36,377 bases of DNA from Phycisphaeraceae bacterium (GCA_002716625.1 PBAS01000009.1:1-36377), one strand, 5' to 3'. Positions 8,657 to 16,946 are shown, counted from the first letter of the stretch. Translations and numbers: made by a program. Notes: generated by a model not told the origin, from the letters alone.

Positions 8657-8972
8657 TGTGAATGCCTCCAAGTGAATCCTATGTATCGTCCATCTGCCAG
8701 CGACCAACTGCGCACGATAGGTACTTGCAGTGAGATTGCAAAACCCCTGCCAGAGGTAACTGCCGGATAGGTATAAGTTGCAGCAGGTATATTTTGTATG
8801 CGTTGAAGGTGTGGTGCAGTCCGGGGGATACTGCTAGACGACCAGCCCGGCATCGCCTGAGAGTCGGTGGGCGCAATGGAGGTGGTGATTTATAAATTTA
8901 TTTTTAATAATTATTTAAGATAAATTCCAGGTCAACAGTGGTCATGCTTGAAAATGTTACACGGGGGGATGG
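8657..8972 (-). promoter_or_regulatory. Long leader and promoter region of the aldolase-cupin gene
   Basis: This interval between the DinB-like stop and the aldolase start holds no supported long gene. On the minus strand TTGACC (8930-8935) and TAATTA (8908-8913) are 16 bp apart within a very AT-rich patch (8887-8925), a plausible promoter. That would give a 5' leader of roughly 240 nt before the small ORF. I recognise no known riboswitch in it. A TTGCA/TGCAA inverted repeat is present near 8725-8740. Confidence 0.35.
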
Positions 8973-9473
8973 CTAGGATTCGAGCCGTGCCCGCCCGCCC
9001 GCCCGCCGGGCATCGGCAACCTGCCCACGATGCATGAGCCAATGGTTGGCCACCATCATAAAGCAGTCGCGATAGGTGGCGAGATAACTTTGATATTTCG
9101 GCGGTACGTTTTTGCTTGGTTGGTCAAGATCCTCTTCGCTGAATTGTTCAAGCAGTTCCATGTGTCCGTGGCGTAGATCACGGCATCTGGTCAGCAGGTT
9201 GCCCATGGATGGATAGATAATGTCGTCGTCCATGGGCTCCGTACCACCTTGGAAGTGCTCCTTGAGGTCTGCAACCGCACTGGGTTGGTCAAGCATTATT
9301 TCATCAAGTAATACACCATCGGAATAGATCAGATGTCCCAAGATCCACAGCGGGTGATTGCCGCCCATGGGTGTGGGAAAGACCAGTGGTTTGCTCTTCA
9401 TATCCTCTATAAGTGGCAGGACCATGGCCATGCTGGTTTGAAGGTTGGTTTTGATCAAAATTCTGGATTGCAT
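8973..9473 (-). CDS. DinB-like four-helix-bundle protein
   Basis: A 166-residue protein of the DinB/YfiT superfamily, metal-binding four-helix bundles that often act as thiol transferases or have unknown roles. The likely metal ligands are H47 in WILGHLIYSD and H144 and H148 in ANHWLMHRGQ, the typical arrangement of one histidine in helix 2 and two near the end. The last residues (RRAGGRARLES) are encoded by a GCCC tetranucleotide repeat and look like a drifting C-terminus. The substrate is unknown. Its own promoter-like -10 box lies at 9531-9536. Confidence 0.8.
   Translation of the reverse strand: MQSRILIKTNLQTSMAMVLPLIEDMKSKPLVFPTPMGGNHPLWILGHLIYSDGVLLDEIMLDQPSAVADLKEHFQGGTEPMDDDIIYPSMGNLLTRCRDLRHGHMELLEQFSEEDLDQPSKNVPPKYQSYLATYRDCFMMVANHWLMHRGQVADARRAGGRARLES
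8989..9004. repeat. (GCCC)4 simple repeat in the 3' end of the DinB-like gene
   Basis: Four perfect copies of GCCC, followed by GCCGGG, lie within the last 12 codons of the DinB-like gene. Loss or gain of one unit would shift the frame, but only at the extreme C-terminus. Confidence 0.8.
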
Positions 9474-9510
9474 GGTTGGCTGCCTATGGCTGTGATCTTA
9501 TCTGTATTGA

Positions 9511-9536
9511 ACCAATATTGGTATGGTCGGATTATA
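9511..9536 (-). promoter_or_regulatory. -10 box with adjoining 12-bp palindrome upstream of the DinB-like gene
   Basis: On the minus strand a perfect TATAAT (9531-9536) is followed by the 12-bp perfect palindrome ACCAATATTGGT (9511-9522), which would straddle the transcription start. This is a typical place for a repressor operator. No good -35 box is seen at 17 bp. Transcription from here would give a leader of about 50 nt. Confidence 0.4.
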
Positions 9537-9624
9537 TTCTCCCGCCCGCTGGGAAATGGGCAAGATTTTTTGGCTGTAAGCGGGTGGTACAAATGATGAT
9601 TGGGGCAGGAAAGATATTCTGATT

Positions 9625-11094
9625 CTATTTATAGAACGATTTTAAAGATGGATAGAGTTCTTTGAACTCGAGATATGACCGCTGATATTGGTCGATGTCA
9701 GTTGGTACTGCTTCGACACGTTGGTTAGCTTCCGGCCAGCTATCTATGGCCTCTAGCCAAGTTTTAAATCGGCCGGCCGCACAGGCGGCGAGCATGGCCG
9801 CACCTTTGGCGGTGGTGTCACCAGTTGATGGGATCAACTGCACATCTAGAACAGCTGCAATGATGCGTTGCCATACTTTACTATCACCACCACCACCACA
9901 GATCGCTGCGCAGCTTGGGTTGATATTCATGGAACCCAATACCTCGAATGCATCCTTGAAGGAGAAGGCGACACCTTCAAGAATGGCGCGAGTCATGTCA
10001 CGGCGTGAGGTATGTTGATTCAGGTTGGTAAATGCGGCTCGGATGTTGGAATCCAGATGAGGGGTACGTTCTCCGCATAGGTAGGGGGCGAAGAGTGCAG
10101 TCGGTGGGTTGGAGGTATCTATCTCATTAACAAGTTGTTCTGGTTCAAGGCCGGTGATATCCGACCACCATAGGAGACTGGCGCCAGCAGATTGTTGCAC
10201 CGCGGTACAGATCCAGTGGGCGTGATCAACGAAGTAACCGGTATGGATCCGGCCCTGTGGATCGATGCGCGGCTCATTGAGTACGCAGTTCACATTGCCC
10301 GCCGAGCCAATGACAATCTGGACCATCGAGGGATCATGCAGGCCGGCACCCAAGGCGGCGGCAATGGAGTCGCCGGCACCAGTGGCAACGGCAGTGCCTT
10401 CGGGCAGGCCAGACCACGCTGCGCCAGATGCGGAGATGCTACCGATTTGCTCGGTACTGTTTGCAAGGGTGGGGAAATTAATGGGTGGTAACGCCAGTAA
10501 TTCCATGATGGCGTCATCCCATTGCCCTTGATGGATATCAAGAATGAGGCTATTGGCTGCATCAGAATAGTCACTCACAATCTGGTCCGTAAGCGAGAGG
10601 GTTATGAAGTCCTTTGGAAAGATTATATGTGTTGCGGTTTGAAAAACTTGTGGTGTGTGTTCGGCAATCCACATCAATTTCGGAGCCGTGTAACCTGTGA
10701 CTGCACAGTGACCAGTCATTGCAAGTAGCTGGTTTGCTGGAATGCGATCCTCGATGATCTGACACTGGACGTCGCAGCGACTATCACACCACATCTGGAC
10801 CGGGGTAACAGGTTGTTGGTGCTGGTCAATCAGTACCGGTCCATCCATCTGCCCGGTTGCAGCAATCGCCGCGGGAGTAAGCGAAAGCTCTTGGAGTTGT
10901 TGGGCCAATTCTCGAAGTACCTGCCCTGCGATTTCATGCCACGTATAGGGGTCTTGTTCGGCAATACCGCCCAATCCAGTACGGATCAGGTGGGTACGCT
11001 TGGCCGCGGCGACGCATTGGCCGGACTCATCGAGCCCTACTGCCTTGATGCTGCTGCTGCCCAAATCAAGACCGAGGAATGCTGGATCATTCAT
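9625..11094 (-). CDS. FGGY-family carbohydrate kinase (xylulokinase-like)
   Basis: A 489-residue kinase, the usual length for FGGY sugar kinases, which phosphorylate pentuloses, glycerol or similar polyols with ATP. The N-terminal phosphate-1 loop (GLDLGSSSIKAVGLDE), TGQMDGPVL, GAGDSIAAALGAG and the C-terminal GGGGDSKVWQRIIAAVL and AKGAAMLAA motifs are all in place. I chose ATG at 11094, because 69 extra codons upstream overlap the previous gene and match nothing in the family. It overlaps the SHMT-like gene by 8 bp. In xylulokinases the motif after TGQM is usually His; here it is Asp (TGQMDG), so the substrate may differ from xylulose. Confidence 0.88.
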   Translation of the reverse strand: MNDPAFLGLDLGSSSIKAVGLDESGQCVAAAKRTHLIRTGLGGIAEQDPYTWHEIAGQVLRELAQQLQELSLTPAAIAATGQMDGPVLIDQHQQPVTPVQMWCDSRCDVQCQIIEDRIPANQLLAMTGHCAVTGYTAPKLMWIAEHTPQVFQTATHIIFPKDFITLSLTDQIVSDYSDAANSLILDIHQGQWDDAIMELLALPPINFPTLANSTEQIGSISASGAAWSGLPEGTAVATGAGDSIAAALGAGLHDPSMVQIVIGSAGNVNCVLNEPRIDPQGRIHTGYFVDHAHWICTAVQQSAGASLLWWSDITGLEPEQLVNEIDTSNPPTALFAPYLCGERTPHLDSNIRAAFTNLNQHTSRRDMTRAILEGVAFSFKDAFEVLGSMNINPSCAAICGGGGDSKVWQRIIAAVLDVQLIPSTGDTTAKGAAMLAACAAGRFKTWLEAIDSWPEANQRVEAVPTDIDQYQRSYLEFKELYPSLKSFYK

Positions 11095-12328
11095 GACTGT
11101 GACAGAAATGCATTTCCTGTAGCGTTGCTCCGAATGCCTGTACGCGAGATGGCAGTTTTTTGTTGGTTGGATCCTCAAGTGCATCGCAAATAATCTTGGC
11201 CAGTTCGTCAATCTGGCCTGACTGTAGGCCCATCCGAGTGACTTCTTGTACACCCAGTCGGATTCCTGCTCCACCGTGTTCAGCTGGCAATTCCACGGCA
11301 CCCGTCAGGATGCCAACATCTTCCAGTCGGGTAACGGCCTGTTTGGAATCAGTGACCTTGAGCAGAATGGTCTGACTTTTTGTTGCCCCCTGGGCTGTAC
11401 GCACGGTAGGAATGCCAAGCTCTTCTAGTGCATCAGCTAAGGCAATCGCATTTTCAACCATCGTTCTGGCATATTGTTGACCGTAGGCGCGCCATTCAGA
11501 CAACAGCGCAATGACTGCGGGGATTCGCATGAGATGATGGTTGGTCACCAGACCTGGATAAAGTGCTGGAAGCATCCGCTGCACATCTGCGTCCGTCTTG
11601 CCTAGAATGATTCCACCTTGTGGACCACAGAATGTTTTGTGGGTTGAAGCAATAATAAGGTTGGCACCATCATCCAAGGGTTGAGGAAACTGGCCGCCTG
11701 CAATCAGTCCCAAGATATGAGATGCATCCATGAGCAGTGTGGTCTGGGTCTGTGCACAAGCATTGGCGATGTCCTTAAGAGGCGTTGGGAACAGGTAGTT
11801 CGAACTTCCGAGGATCACCAGCCGGGGTCGCCGAGTTTTGATTTTTTTGATGGTGGCTTCGATGTTGACCTGAAACGCTGCACCGTCAAATGGGACCGAC
11901 TCCACGCGCAGCTGGATGATGCGTGCATCACTGAGTTTAGATGCCAGTCGATGTCCCCCTGCCACCCGATCCAGTTCAAGAACCAAGTCGCCGCTATCAC
12001 ATAATCCCATGATGGCTGCTGAGCCGGCGACATGACCGGACAGTGCTCGCAGGTCAGCGACACCTGCATGAAACAAGCTGCATGCCTCGGTCAACGCACG
12101 TTCCTCAAGATCCATGAGGTAACGGTTGCCGGTGTACTTGCGGTCTCGTACGTTCAGTCCCTCATAGTTGCCGTATCGATGTCCCAACTCCAAGCTGTAA
12201 TAGCGAGCCACGTCATCACTCATGATATTTTCTGATGCGATCAGGTTGAGTGTTTGACGGCGGTAGGTTTGGTGTCGTTGGAGTGCTTCTTCGATCCAGG
12301 TACAGCTTTCAAGCCAGTCATTGGTCAT
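11087..12328 (-). CDS. Divergent serine hydroxymethyltransferase-like PLP enzyme
   Basis: A 413-residue fold-type I PLP enzyme of the SHMT family. TLNLIASEN (residues 26-34), GGH at 124-126, DASHILGLIAGG (201-212; the aspartate holds the PLP nitrogen) and STHKTFCGPQGG, with the Schiff-base lysine at 231, all match SHMT. The usual segment between the active-site tyrosines and the family GGCE motif is altered (RYGNYEGLNVRDRKYTGNRY), so it is not the housekeeping GlyA. It may act on another beta-hydroxy amino acid or as an aldolase. It sits between a flavin reductase-like gene (12-bp gap) and a sugar kinase (8-bp overlap) in one operon. Confidence 0.85.
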   Translation of the reverse strand: MTNDWLESCTWIEEALQRHQTYRRQTLNLIASENIMSDDVARYYSLELGHRYGNYEGLNVRDRKYTGNRYLMDLEERALTEACSLFHAGVADLRALSGHVAGSAAIMGLCDSGDLVLELDRVAGGHRLASKLSDARIIQLRVESVPFDGAAFQVNIEATIKKIKTRRPRLVILGSSNYLFPTPLKDIANACAQTQTTLLMDASHILGLIAGGQFPQPLDDGANLIIASTHKTFCGPQGGIILGKTDADVQRMLPALYPGLVTNHHLMRIPAVIALLSEWRAYGQQYARTMVENAIALADALEELGIPTVRTAQGATKSQTILLKVTDSKQAVTRLEDVGILTGAVELPAEHGGAGIRLGVQEVTRMGLQSGQIDELAKIICDALEDPTNKKLPSRVQAFGATLQEMHFCHSHE

Positions 12329-12340
12329 GAATAAACCGGG

Positions 12341-12835
12341 CTAGTACTTAAACCCACTGTCTCGCAGGTGGATAAAAGGTTCAGTATCTGAAAGCTTGGC
12401 ACCGCTGATCACGCGGCCAACGAATAGATCGTGGTCGCCTTCAACATCGATATGTGTAGCCACTTCGCATTCGAGGTAGGAAAGAGATTGAGCAAGGATA
12501 GGCGCGCCTATCCTTGTATCAGTGAGCAAATCGAATCCGAGAAATGGATCTTCATTATTATCAATGCCACTTGCGAATTTGCGAAGTAGGATTTTATCAT
12601 CCTTGGGGAGCTGGCAGAGGCCAAATTGCCGCGATTCACTGATTAGTGGCATGATGGGGCGACCTTTGCCAATGACAGCACAAACCATGGGTGGCTTGAA
12701 GCTGACCTGCTGTACCCAACTCACCAGCATTCCGGTTCGCTGGTCCTCGTATCGAGCGGTGAGAATGAATAGGCCCGACGGGATGCGTCCAATTGCTCCG
12801 CCGATAGCATCGTGTAGAGGATCTTCAGTTATCAT
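12341..12835 (-). CDS. Flavin reductase-like FMN-binding protein
   Basis: A 164-residue split-barrel flavin-binding protein of the flavin reductase-like family (PF01613 type), with IPSGLFILTARYEDQRTGMLVSWVQQVSFKPPMV near the N-terminus and a C-terminal DHDLFVGRV segment. Such proteins supply reduced FMN to a monooxygenase, but no monooxygenase partner is seen here. AGAAGG lies about 8 nt before the ATG at 12835. It is the first gene of the operon with the SHMT-like and kinase genes. Confidence 0.85.
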   Translation of the reverse strand: MITEDPLHDAIGGAIGRIPSGLFILTARYEDQRTGMLVSWVQQVSFKPPMVCAVIGKGRPIMPLISESRQFGLCQLPKDDKILLRKFASGIDNNEDPFLGFDLLTDTRIGAPILAQSLSYLECEVATHIDVEGDHDLFVGRVISGAKLSDTEPFIHLRDSGFKY

Positions 12836-12950
12836 TCATTCAACCTTCTACATGTATTGAACAATGCAAGCCATCGCGCCAAGTCTCTCTTTATTCACAT
12901 CGTATTGCAGTAGCCCGGACAAACCTGTGGTGCAGTTCGCCCGTTTCAAC

Positions 12951-12956
12951 TATAAA
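12951..12956 (+). promoter_or_regulatory. -10 box for a probable leaderless HAD gene
   Basis: TATAAA at 12951-12956 ends 8 bp before the ATG at 12965, so transcription would begin at or next to that ATG. No Shine-Dalgarno is seen for either in-frame start. The -35 region is poor. Confidence 0.35.
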
Positions 12957-12964
12957 TGGCTTCG

Positions 12965-13609
12965 ATGACAATTCACGCTGCCATGTTTGATCTTGACGGG
13001 ACATTAGTGGACACACTATCTGACATTGCCGCAGCGGGCAACTACACCATGGCCCAACTTGGTCGCCCGGCATTGACCATCGAGGAGTACCGGATGTTAG
13101 TTGGTCGTGGCACAACATGGCTTTTTAGCAGGGCATTGGGTACGGACGATCCATTGTTACTTACCCGGGCCAATGAATTCTATACACGGTACTACGATGC
13201 ACATGGCACGGATCTGAGCCAGCCATACGATGGGATTTCGCAGCTTTTGGATTCGGTCAGTGCTGCCGGCTTGAAGTTGGCTGTTTTCAGCAATAAGCCA
13301 CAGCGGGCAGTTGACCAGGTTATGGCCAACATTTTCAGCCGCTGGCAGTTTGACGTGGTAGAAGGTTATCGCGAAGGTCGACCTCTCAAGCCCGATCCAA
13401 CGGTGGCGTGGGAGATCTGTACCCGATTAAATATTGCAGCTAGCGACTGGGTTTTTCTGGGGGATACCGCCATTGACATGAAGACGGCACGGTCTGCAGG
13501 GATGTTTGCAGTTGGGGCTTTATGGGGGTTTCGTGACAAGGCGGAACTTCAGGAGGCCGGCGCTGAGGCGATCATTGGGCGGCCTCAGGAGATGCTAGAC
13601 CTGTTCTAA
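12965..13609 (+). CDS. HAD-superfamily phosphatase (phosphoglycolate phosphatase-like)
   Basis: A 214-residue HAD hydrolase with an alpha-helical cap, close to Gph/phosphatase families. Motif I is FDLDGTLVDT (D9, D11), motif II VFSNKP, the lysine lies in KPDPT, and motif III is FLGDTAIDMKTA. The ATG at 12965 is preferred to 12956 because it matches the usual N-terminal length and a TATAAA box lies just 8 bp before it. The 3' end overlaps the convergent YkgJ-like gene by 15 bp. The substrate is probably a small phosphorylated metabolite such as 2-phosphoglycolate. Confidence 0.88.
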   Translation: MTIHAAMFDLDGTLVDTLSDIAAAGNYTMAQLGRPALTIEEYRMLVGRGTTWLFSRALGTDDPLLLTRANEFYTRYYDAHGTDLSQPYDGISQLLDSVSAAGLKLAVFSNKPQRAVDQVMANIFSRWQFDVVEGYREGRPLKPDPTVAWEICTRLNIAASDWVFLGDTAIDMKTARSAGMFAVGALWGFRDKAELQEAGAEAIIGRPQEMLDLF

Positions 13610-14098
13610 GGCTTCAGCCAGACCGCGGCGCCATTCGAGATAGCGGTAGGTGATGGCATGTTTCACGTGTAGATCGCGGATTTTGTTCATCATTTGCTCG
13701 TACAACTTCTGCTGCCAATTCTCCGTCCCTTCCTGGCAGAAAAACACGCGGCAACCCATTGGACGGCTACCGTGGATCGAGCACAGCTTGGTGACTTGAT
13801 AAGGACACGGTGCCTGACGGTCGATTTGATGTTCAGGCGGTAGTGGGGATTGGTTAAGAACCCAGGCAATTTCTAATCCGGTCACATACAACCGGTGTTC
13901 AAATTGATCAAAGTTACAACATCGTCCTGAGATCCAGCATGTTGGATTACGTTGTGACACTTCCTGGTCTAACTGATCGTATAAATCACGAATGGACTGG
14001 CTGATTTTCGGCTTGGCAGCAATACGTCGCCACTGTGGCCACAACTCACGGTGCGGTGCCTTGTCGATGTTTTGTTCACAATTCCGGTGTGCTGTCAC
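13595..14098 (-). CDS. YkgJ-like cysteine-cluster protein, copy A
   Basis: A 167-residue protein with a cysteine pattern like the YkgJ/Fe-S cluster family: C54, C60 and C61 (CWISGRCC), then C98 and C106 (CPYQVTKLCSIH), and C116 and C121 (RPMGCRVFFC). The first motif has a wider gap than the standard CxxCxxCC. YkgJ-like proteins probably bind zinc or an iron-sulfur cluster, and their role is poorly known. The start is a GTG inside the end of copy B (23-bp overlap). This is the last gene of the uvrC operon. Confidence 0.75.
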   Translation of the reverse strand: MTAHRNCEQNIDKAPHRELWPQWRRIAAKPKISQSIRDLYDQLDQEVSQRNPTCWISGRCCNFDQFEHRLYVTGLEIAWVLNQSPLPPEHQIDRQAPCPYQVTKLCSIHGSRPMGCRVFFCQEGTENWQQKLYEQMMNKIRDLHVKHAITYRYLEWRRGLAEALEQV

Positions 14099-14513
14099 GA
14101 AGGATGCGTATTCTTTCTACTGGGACAAGCGGGCCTTTGCCGGAGCCGGGGCAGACGTTCCGTGTCTGCTGCCATGCCTGTTTGGTTTGGATGTTATCCG
14201 ACCAGAATGGCCATGTACGACATTGAACCGGTCGAGCCGGGTAGATGCTGCAGGTCGCTTTGCCATCAACTGATCGGCCGAGAAAAATACAATCATAGCC
14301 GGTATCGGCTGGTCGCTCATTCAGTGTTGTTCTGCCACTTGCTTTGTGGGTGTACAGATTATGGAACTTCGCGATTGAAATATTCAGGTAATCGGCAATA
14401 TTCTTTGCTTCAGTTTCATCCACCCACACATACCCAGGCGGCCCCGTGCAACAGTCTCCGCATTGGGTACATGAGAAACGCAGTCCATCGGCATACCATT
14501 CCTTTTTGTCCAT
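14076..14513 (-). CDS. YkgJ-like cysteine-cluster protein, copy B
   Basis: A 145-residue protein with the canonical CxxCxxCC (C15, C18, C21, C22: SCTQCGDCC), then C75, C88 and C98 (CIFLG, TCSIY, RPVQCRTWPFW). This is the normal YkgJ domain. It is followed by copy A, which has the same overall plan (Cys pair, YP or IHGSRPMGCR), so the two look like diverged tandem relatives. The function of the family is not established; metal or Fe-S binding is likely. Confidence 0.82.
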   Translation of the reverse strand: MDKKEWYADGLRFSCTQCGDCCTGPPGYVWVDETEAKNIADYLNISIAKFHNLYTHKASGRTTLNERPADTGYDCIFLGRSVDGKATCSIYPARPVQCRTWPFWSDNIQTKQAWQQTRNVCPGSGKGPLVPVERIRILRDSTPEL

Positions 14514-14606
14514 AGTGCTACCTTACCGGCGTTCTTCCATGTTTTGCAAATTTGGCCATTGGAAATAGTTATTGAAGTATGCCGTTACGTTGTTGTGCAA
14601 TGGTTG

Positions 14607-15551
14607 TTATTCGATCAGGACGCGGAGATGGGCTTCAACACAGCGGCTGAGTGCCGGTAGATCATAACCCCCTTCCAGCAGACTTATCAGTTTCTTGTCA
14701 CAGTGTTGGTCCGCGACATGCTGGAGTTCCTGGGTCATCAAGGCAAACCCTTCGGGCGTCAGGTTCATCTGTGCCAGTGGATCGGGTGCGGCGGCATCGA
14801 ACCCTGCACTGATCAATAAGGCCTGTGGTTCAAATCTGTTGAGGGTAGGTAGAACGGATTGTGTAAATGCGTTGCGATAATCAGCATCACCATCACCAGG
14901 TGCCATCGGTAAATTCAATGTATATCCCTCGCCCTTTCCGATACCGGTTTCATCAGCGAAGCCGGTTCCGGGATAGCATGTAAGAGGATCCTGATGGAGG
15001 CTGATGAAAAGAATGTCACTGCGATGTTCGAAGATATGCTGTGTACCATTTCCATGATGGACATCGAAATCGACAATTGCCACACGTTTTAAACCATGTT
15101 GTTGGCACAGATGTTCTGCTGCGATAGCGATGTTGTTAAACATGCAGAATCCCATGGAACGGTCACGTTCAGCATGATGTCCCGGTGGCCGCACAGCACA
15201 GAATGCATTATTAACCTGCTTTTCCATCACTGCATCAACGGCGGCAAGCACGCCATCAACGGCCATGAGGGCAATTTCATAGCTACGTTCACAGATTGCT
15301 GAATCGGGTACGTCGATAAAAGGTTGCCTGGTCTGGCATGCAGACTTCAGGCGATCGATATACCCCGCACCATGAACCTGACGTATACGCCCGAGATCTG
15401 TGGCTTTAATTGGCAGGGTGACAATCTGTTCAAGCACACTGGATGTGCCTAGCATTTTCCCAATCGCTCGAATCCGGTCGGGCCGTTCAGGGTGGCCATG
15501 GCCCGTGTCGTGCAGGCAGTAGGTTTCGTCAAAGATCAGTCCTGTAGTCAT
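14607..15551 (-). CDS. Histone deacetylase-like (AcuC/HdaH type) zinc hydrolase
   Basis: A 314-residue arginase-deacetylase-fold enzyme that removes acetyl or acyl groups from lysine or polyamines. HPERPDRI, RPPGHHAE (active-site His pair), MFNNIAIAA, DFDVHHGNGTQ (zinc ligands D and H), YPGTGFADE, SAGFDAAAPDP (zinc Asp) and LEGGYD are all present, so it should be active. I chose ATG at 15551, since the family starts GLIFDETYCLHDTG; an upstream TTG has no ribosome site. It lies 51 bp after uvrC. Protein, acetoin-pathway or polyamine substrates are all possible. Confidence 0.92.
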   Translation of the reverse strand: MTTGLIFDETYCLHDTGHGHPERPDRIRAIGKMLGTSSVLEQIVTLPIKATDLGRIRQVHGAGYIDRLKSACQTRQPFIDVPDSAICERSYEIALMAVDGVLAAVDAVMEKQVNNAFCAVRPPGHHAERDRSMGFCMFNNIAIAAEHLCQQHGLKRVAIVDFDVHHGNGTQHIFEHRSDILFISLHQDPLTCYPGTGFADETGIGKGEGYTLNLPMAPGDGDADYRNAFTQSVLPTLNRFEPQALLISAGFDAAAPDPLAQMNLTPEGFALMTQELQHVADQHCDKKLISLLEGGYDLPALSRCVEAHLRVLIE

Positions 15552-15602
15552 GGCGTTACTGTTCGCAATCCTGCTGCATTTCAACGTATTGGGAAGGAAG
15601 GT

Positions 15603-16946
15603 CTATTTGCCTACAATTTTTTTTCGACGGAGGATGTGGTGGTAGTGTTGAGCAAATCGGTGCGCCTCATCGCGAATGGCCTGGCAGAACCGCAGACCAT
15701 GATTTTGACGAGATAGTTTGATCGGTTCGCTTTGTGTTTGAACGTAGATTAACTCCTGTTTCTTGGCAAGAGAAATTACCATGGCTGGTTTGACTTCCAG
15801 TTCATCGAATACCTCGAGTGCTGCATGTAATTGTCCCAGTCCACCATCGATGATGATCAAATCGGGATACAGTTCGTTGCCGGCTCCAGCATCCCGGTAA
15901 CGCCGACTAACAACCTCACGGATGGCGGCGTAATCGTCGTTGGTGGCTGTTTGGATTTTGTAGCGGCGGTACTCAGTCTTGAGTGGCCGACCATCGATAA
16001 AGCAAACCTTTGATCCGACCGTTTCACCACCTTGCAGGTGTGCAATGTCGATGCATTCGACACATCTCAGTGGTTCGTCATGCTTCAACGTCTTTTGCAA
16101 TGACTCCATGCCTTTTTGGGCCGAAACATAGAATGATTCTGTCTCGGGTTGCCAACCCTGTGATCGTTTGCCTCGTTCATCGAGTTTTTCAATGGCTTGG
16201 ATCTGGTCACGCAAGACACCAGCATTCTCATATTCCTGGTTTTCTGAAGCTGTTTGCATCTGTTGGCGTAGATCACGAAGCATCACGCTGCGTTTGGATT
16301 CGATGAATCGGATGAATCGATCGATATCAATTCGATAGTCTGGTTTTGATATTTTGGCGGCGCATGGTGCGGTACATTGTTTGATAGGGTAGAGCAGGCA
16401 GGGTCGGAAGTGATGACGCGTGTCATCTTTATCCATGATTTTCAGGTGGCAGGTCCTAAACTTGAAGGCCCGCTGTAGTAGTTGTACGGACTCACGCAGG
16501 GCATAGACACTGGTGAAGGGGCCTAGAACCTTTGCGCCTTGGAACTCAGGGGCGTTTGGTTGTCTGGTGATATACACACCGGGGAAATCATCACGCAGGG
16601 TGATTGCGAGGTAGGGGTAGCTCTTGTCATCGGTCAATCGTTCATTGAATCGTGGGTGCAGGTCCTTGATCAGGCGGTTTTCAGCGAGCAGGGCCTCCCA
16701 CTCGCCTTCACATTCAATCACATCGAAGTCGTCAATAAGATCAAGCATGGATTGTTTCTTGGGACTAAGCCCGGTCCCCCCCAGCGCCGCCGACGGTATG
16801 AAGTAGCTACTCACCCGGTTGGGCAGGCTGGATGCTTTCCCAACGTAAAGAACAACGCCCTTGGCGTCCTTCATCAGGTAGACGCCAGGGACCTTCGGTA
16901 GCTGTCTCGCCTTTTCACTGAGTTGTTTGAGTTTTTCTGGTTGCAC
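15603..16946 (-). CDS. uvrC: UvrABC system protein C, short form
   Basis: A 447-residue UvrC, the nuclease that makes both incisions in nucleotide excision repair. It has the GIY-YIG domain (GVYLMKDAKGVVLYVGKA), the cysteine pair region around CTAPC, the UVR motif that contacts UvrB, and the RNase H-like nuclease half with ECIDIAH, IIDGGLGQL and EAHRFAQ. It ends right after the last motif, whereas E. coli UvrC (about 610 residues) continues with a tandem helix-hairpin-helix. The HDAC-like gene begins 51 bp later, so there is no room for that domain. The start is GTG with no ribosome site; a perfect TATAAT lies 12 bp upstream. Confidence 0.95.
   Translation of the reverse strand: MQPEKLKQLSEKARQLPKVPGVYLMKDAKGVVLYVGKASSLPNRVSSYFIPSAALGGTGLSPKKQSMLDLIDDFDVIECEGEWEALLAENRLIKDLHPRFNERLTDDKSYPYLAITLRDDFPGVYITRQPNAPEFQGAKVLGPFTSVYALRESVQLLQRAFKFRTCHLKIMDKDDTRHHFRPCLLYPIKQCTAPCAAKISKPDYRIDIDRFIRFIESKRSVMLRDLRQQMQTASENQEYENAGVLRDQIQAIEKLDERGKRSQGWQPETESFYVSAQKGMESLQKTLKHDEPLRCVECIDIAHLQGGETVGSKVCFIDGRPLKTEYRRYKIQTATNDDYAAIREVVSRRYRDAGAGNELYPDLIIIDGGLGQLHAALEVFDELEVKPAMVISLAKKQELIYVQTQSEPIKLSRQNHGLRFCQAIRDEAHRFAQHYHHILRRKKIVGK

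Noticed and set aside
8657-8900. Riboswitch in the aldolase-cupin leader
   Set aside because: The leader is long enough, but I found no conserved core of any known riboswitch class.
11095-11301. N-terminal extension of the FGGY kinase to 11301
   Set aside because: The 69 extra residues overlap the SHMT-like gene in another frame and have no match to FGGY kinases; ATG at 11094 gives the normal length.
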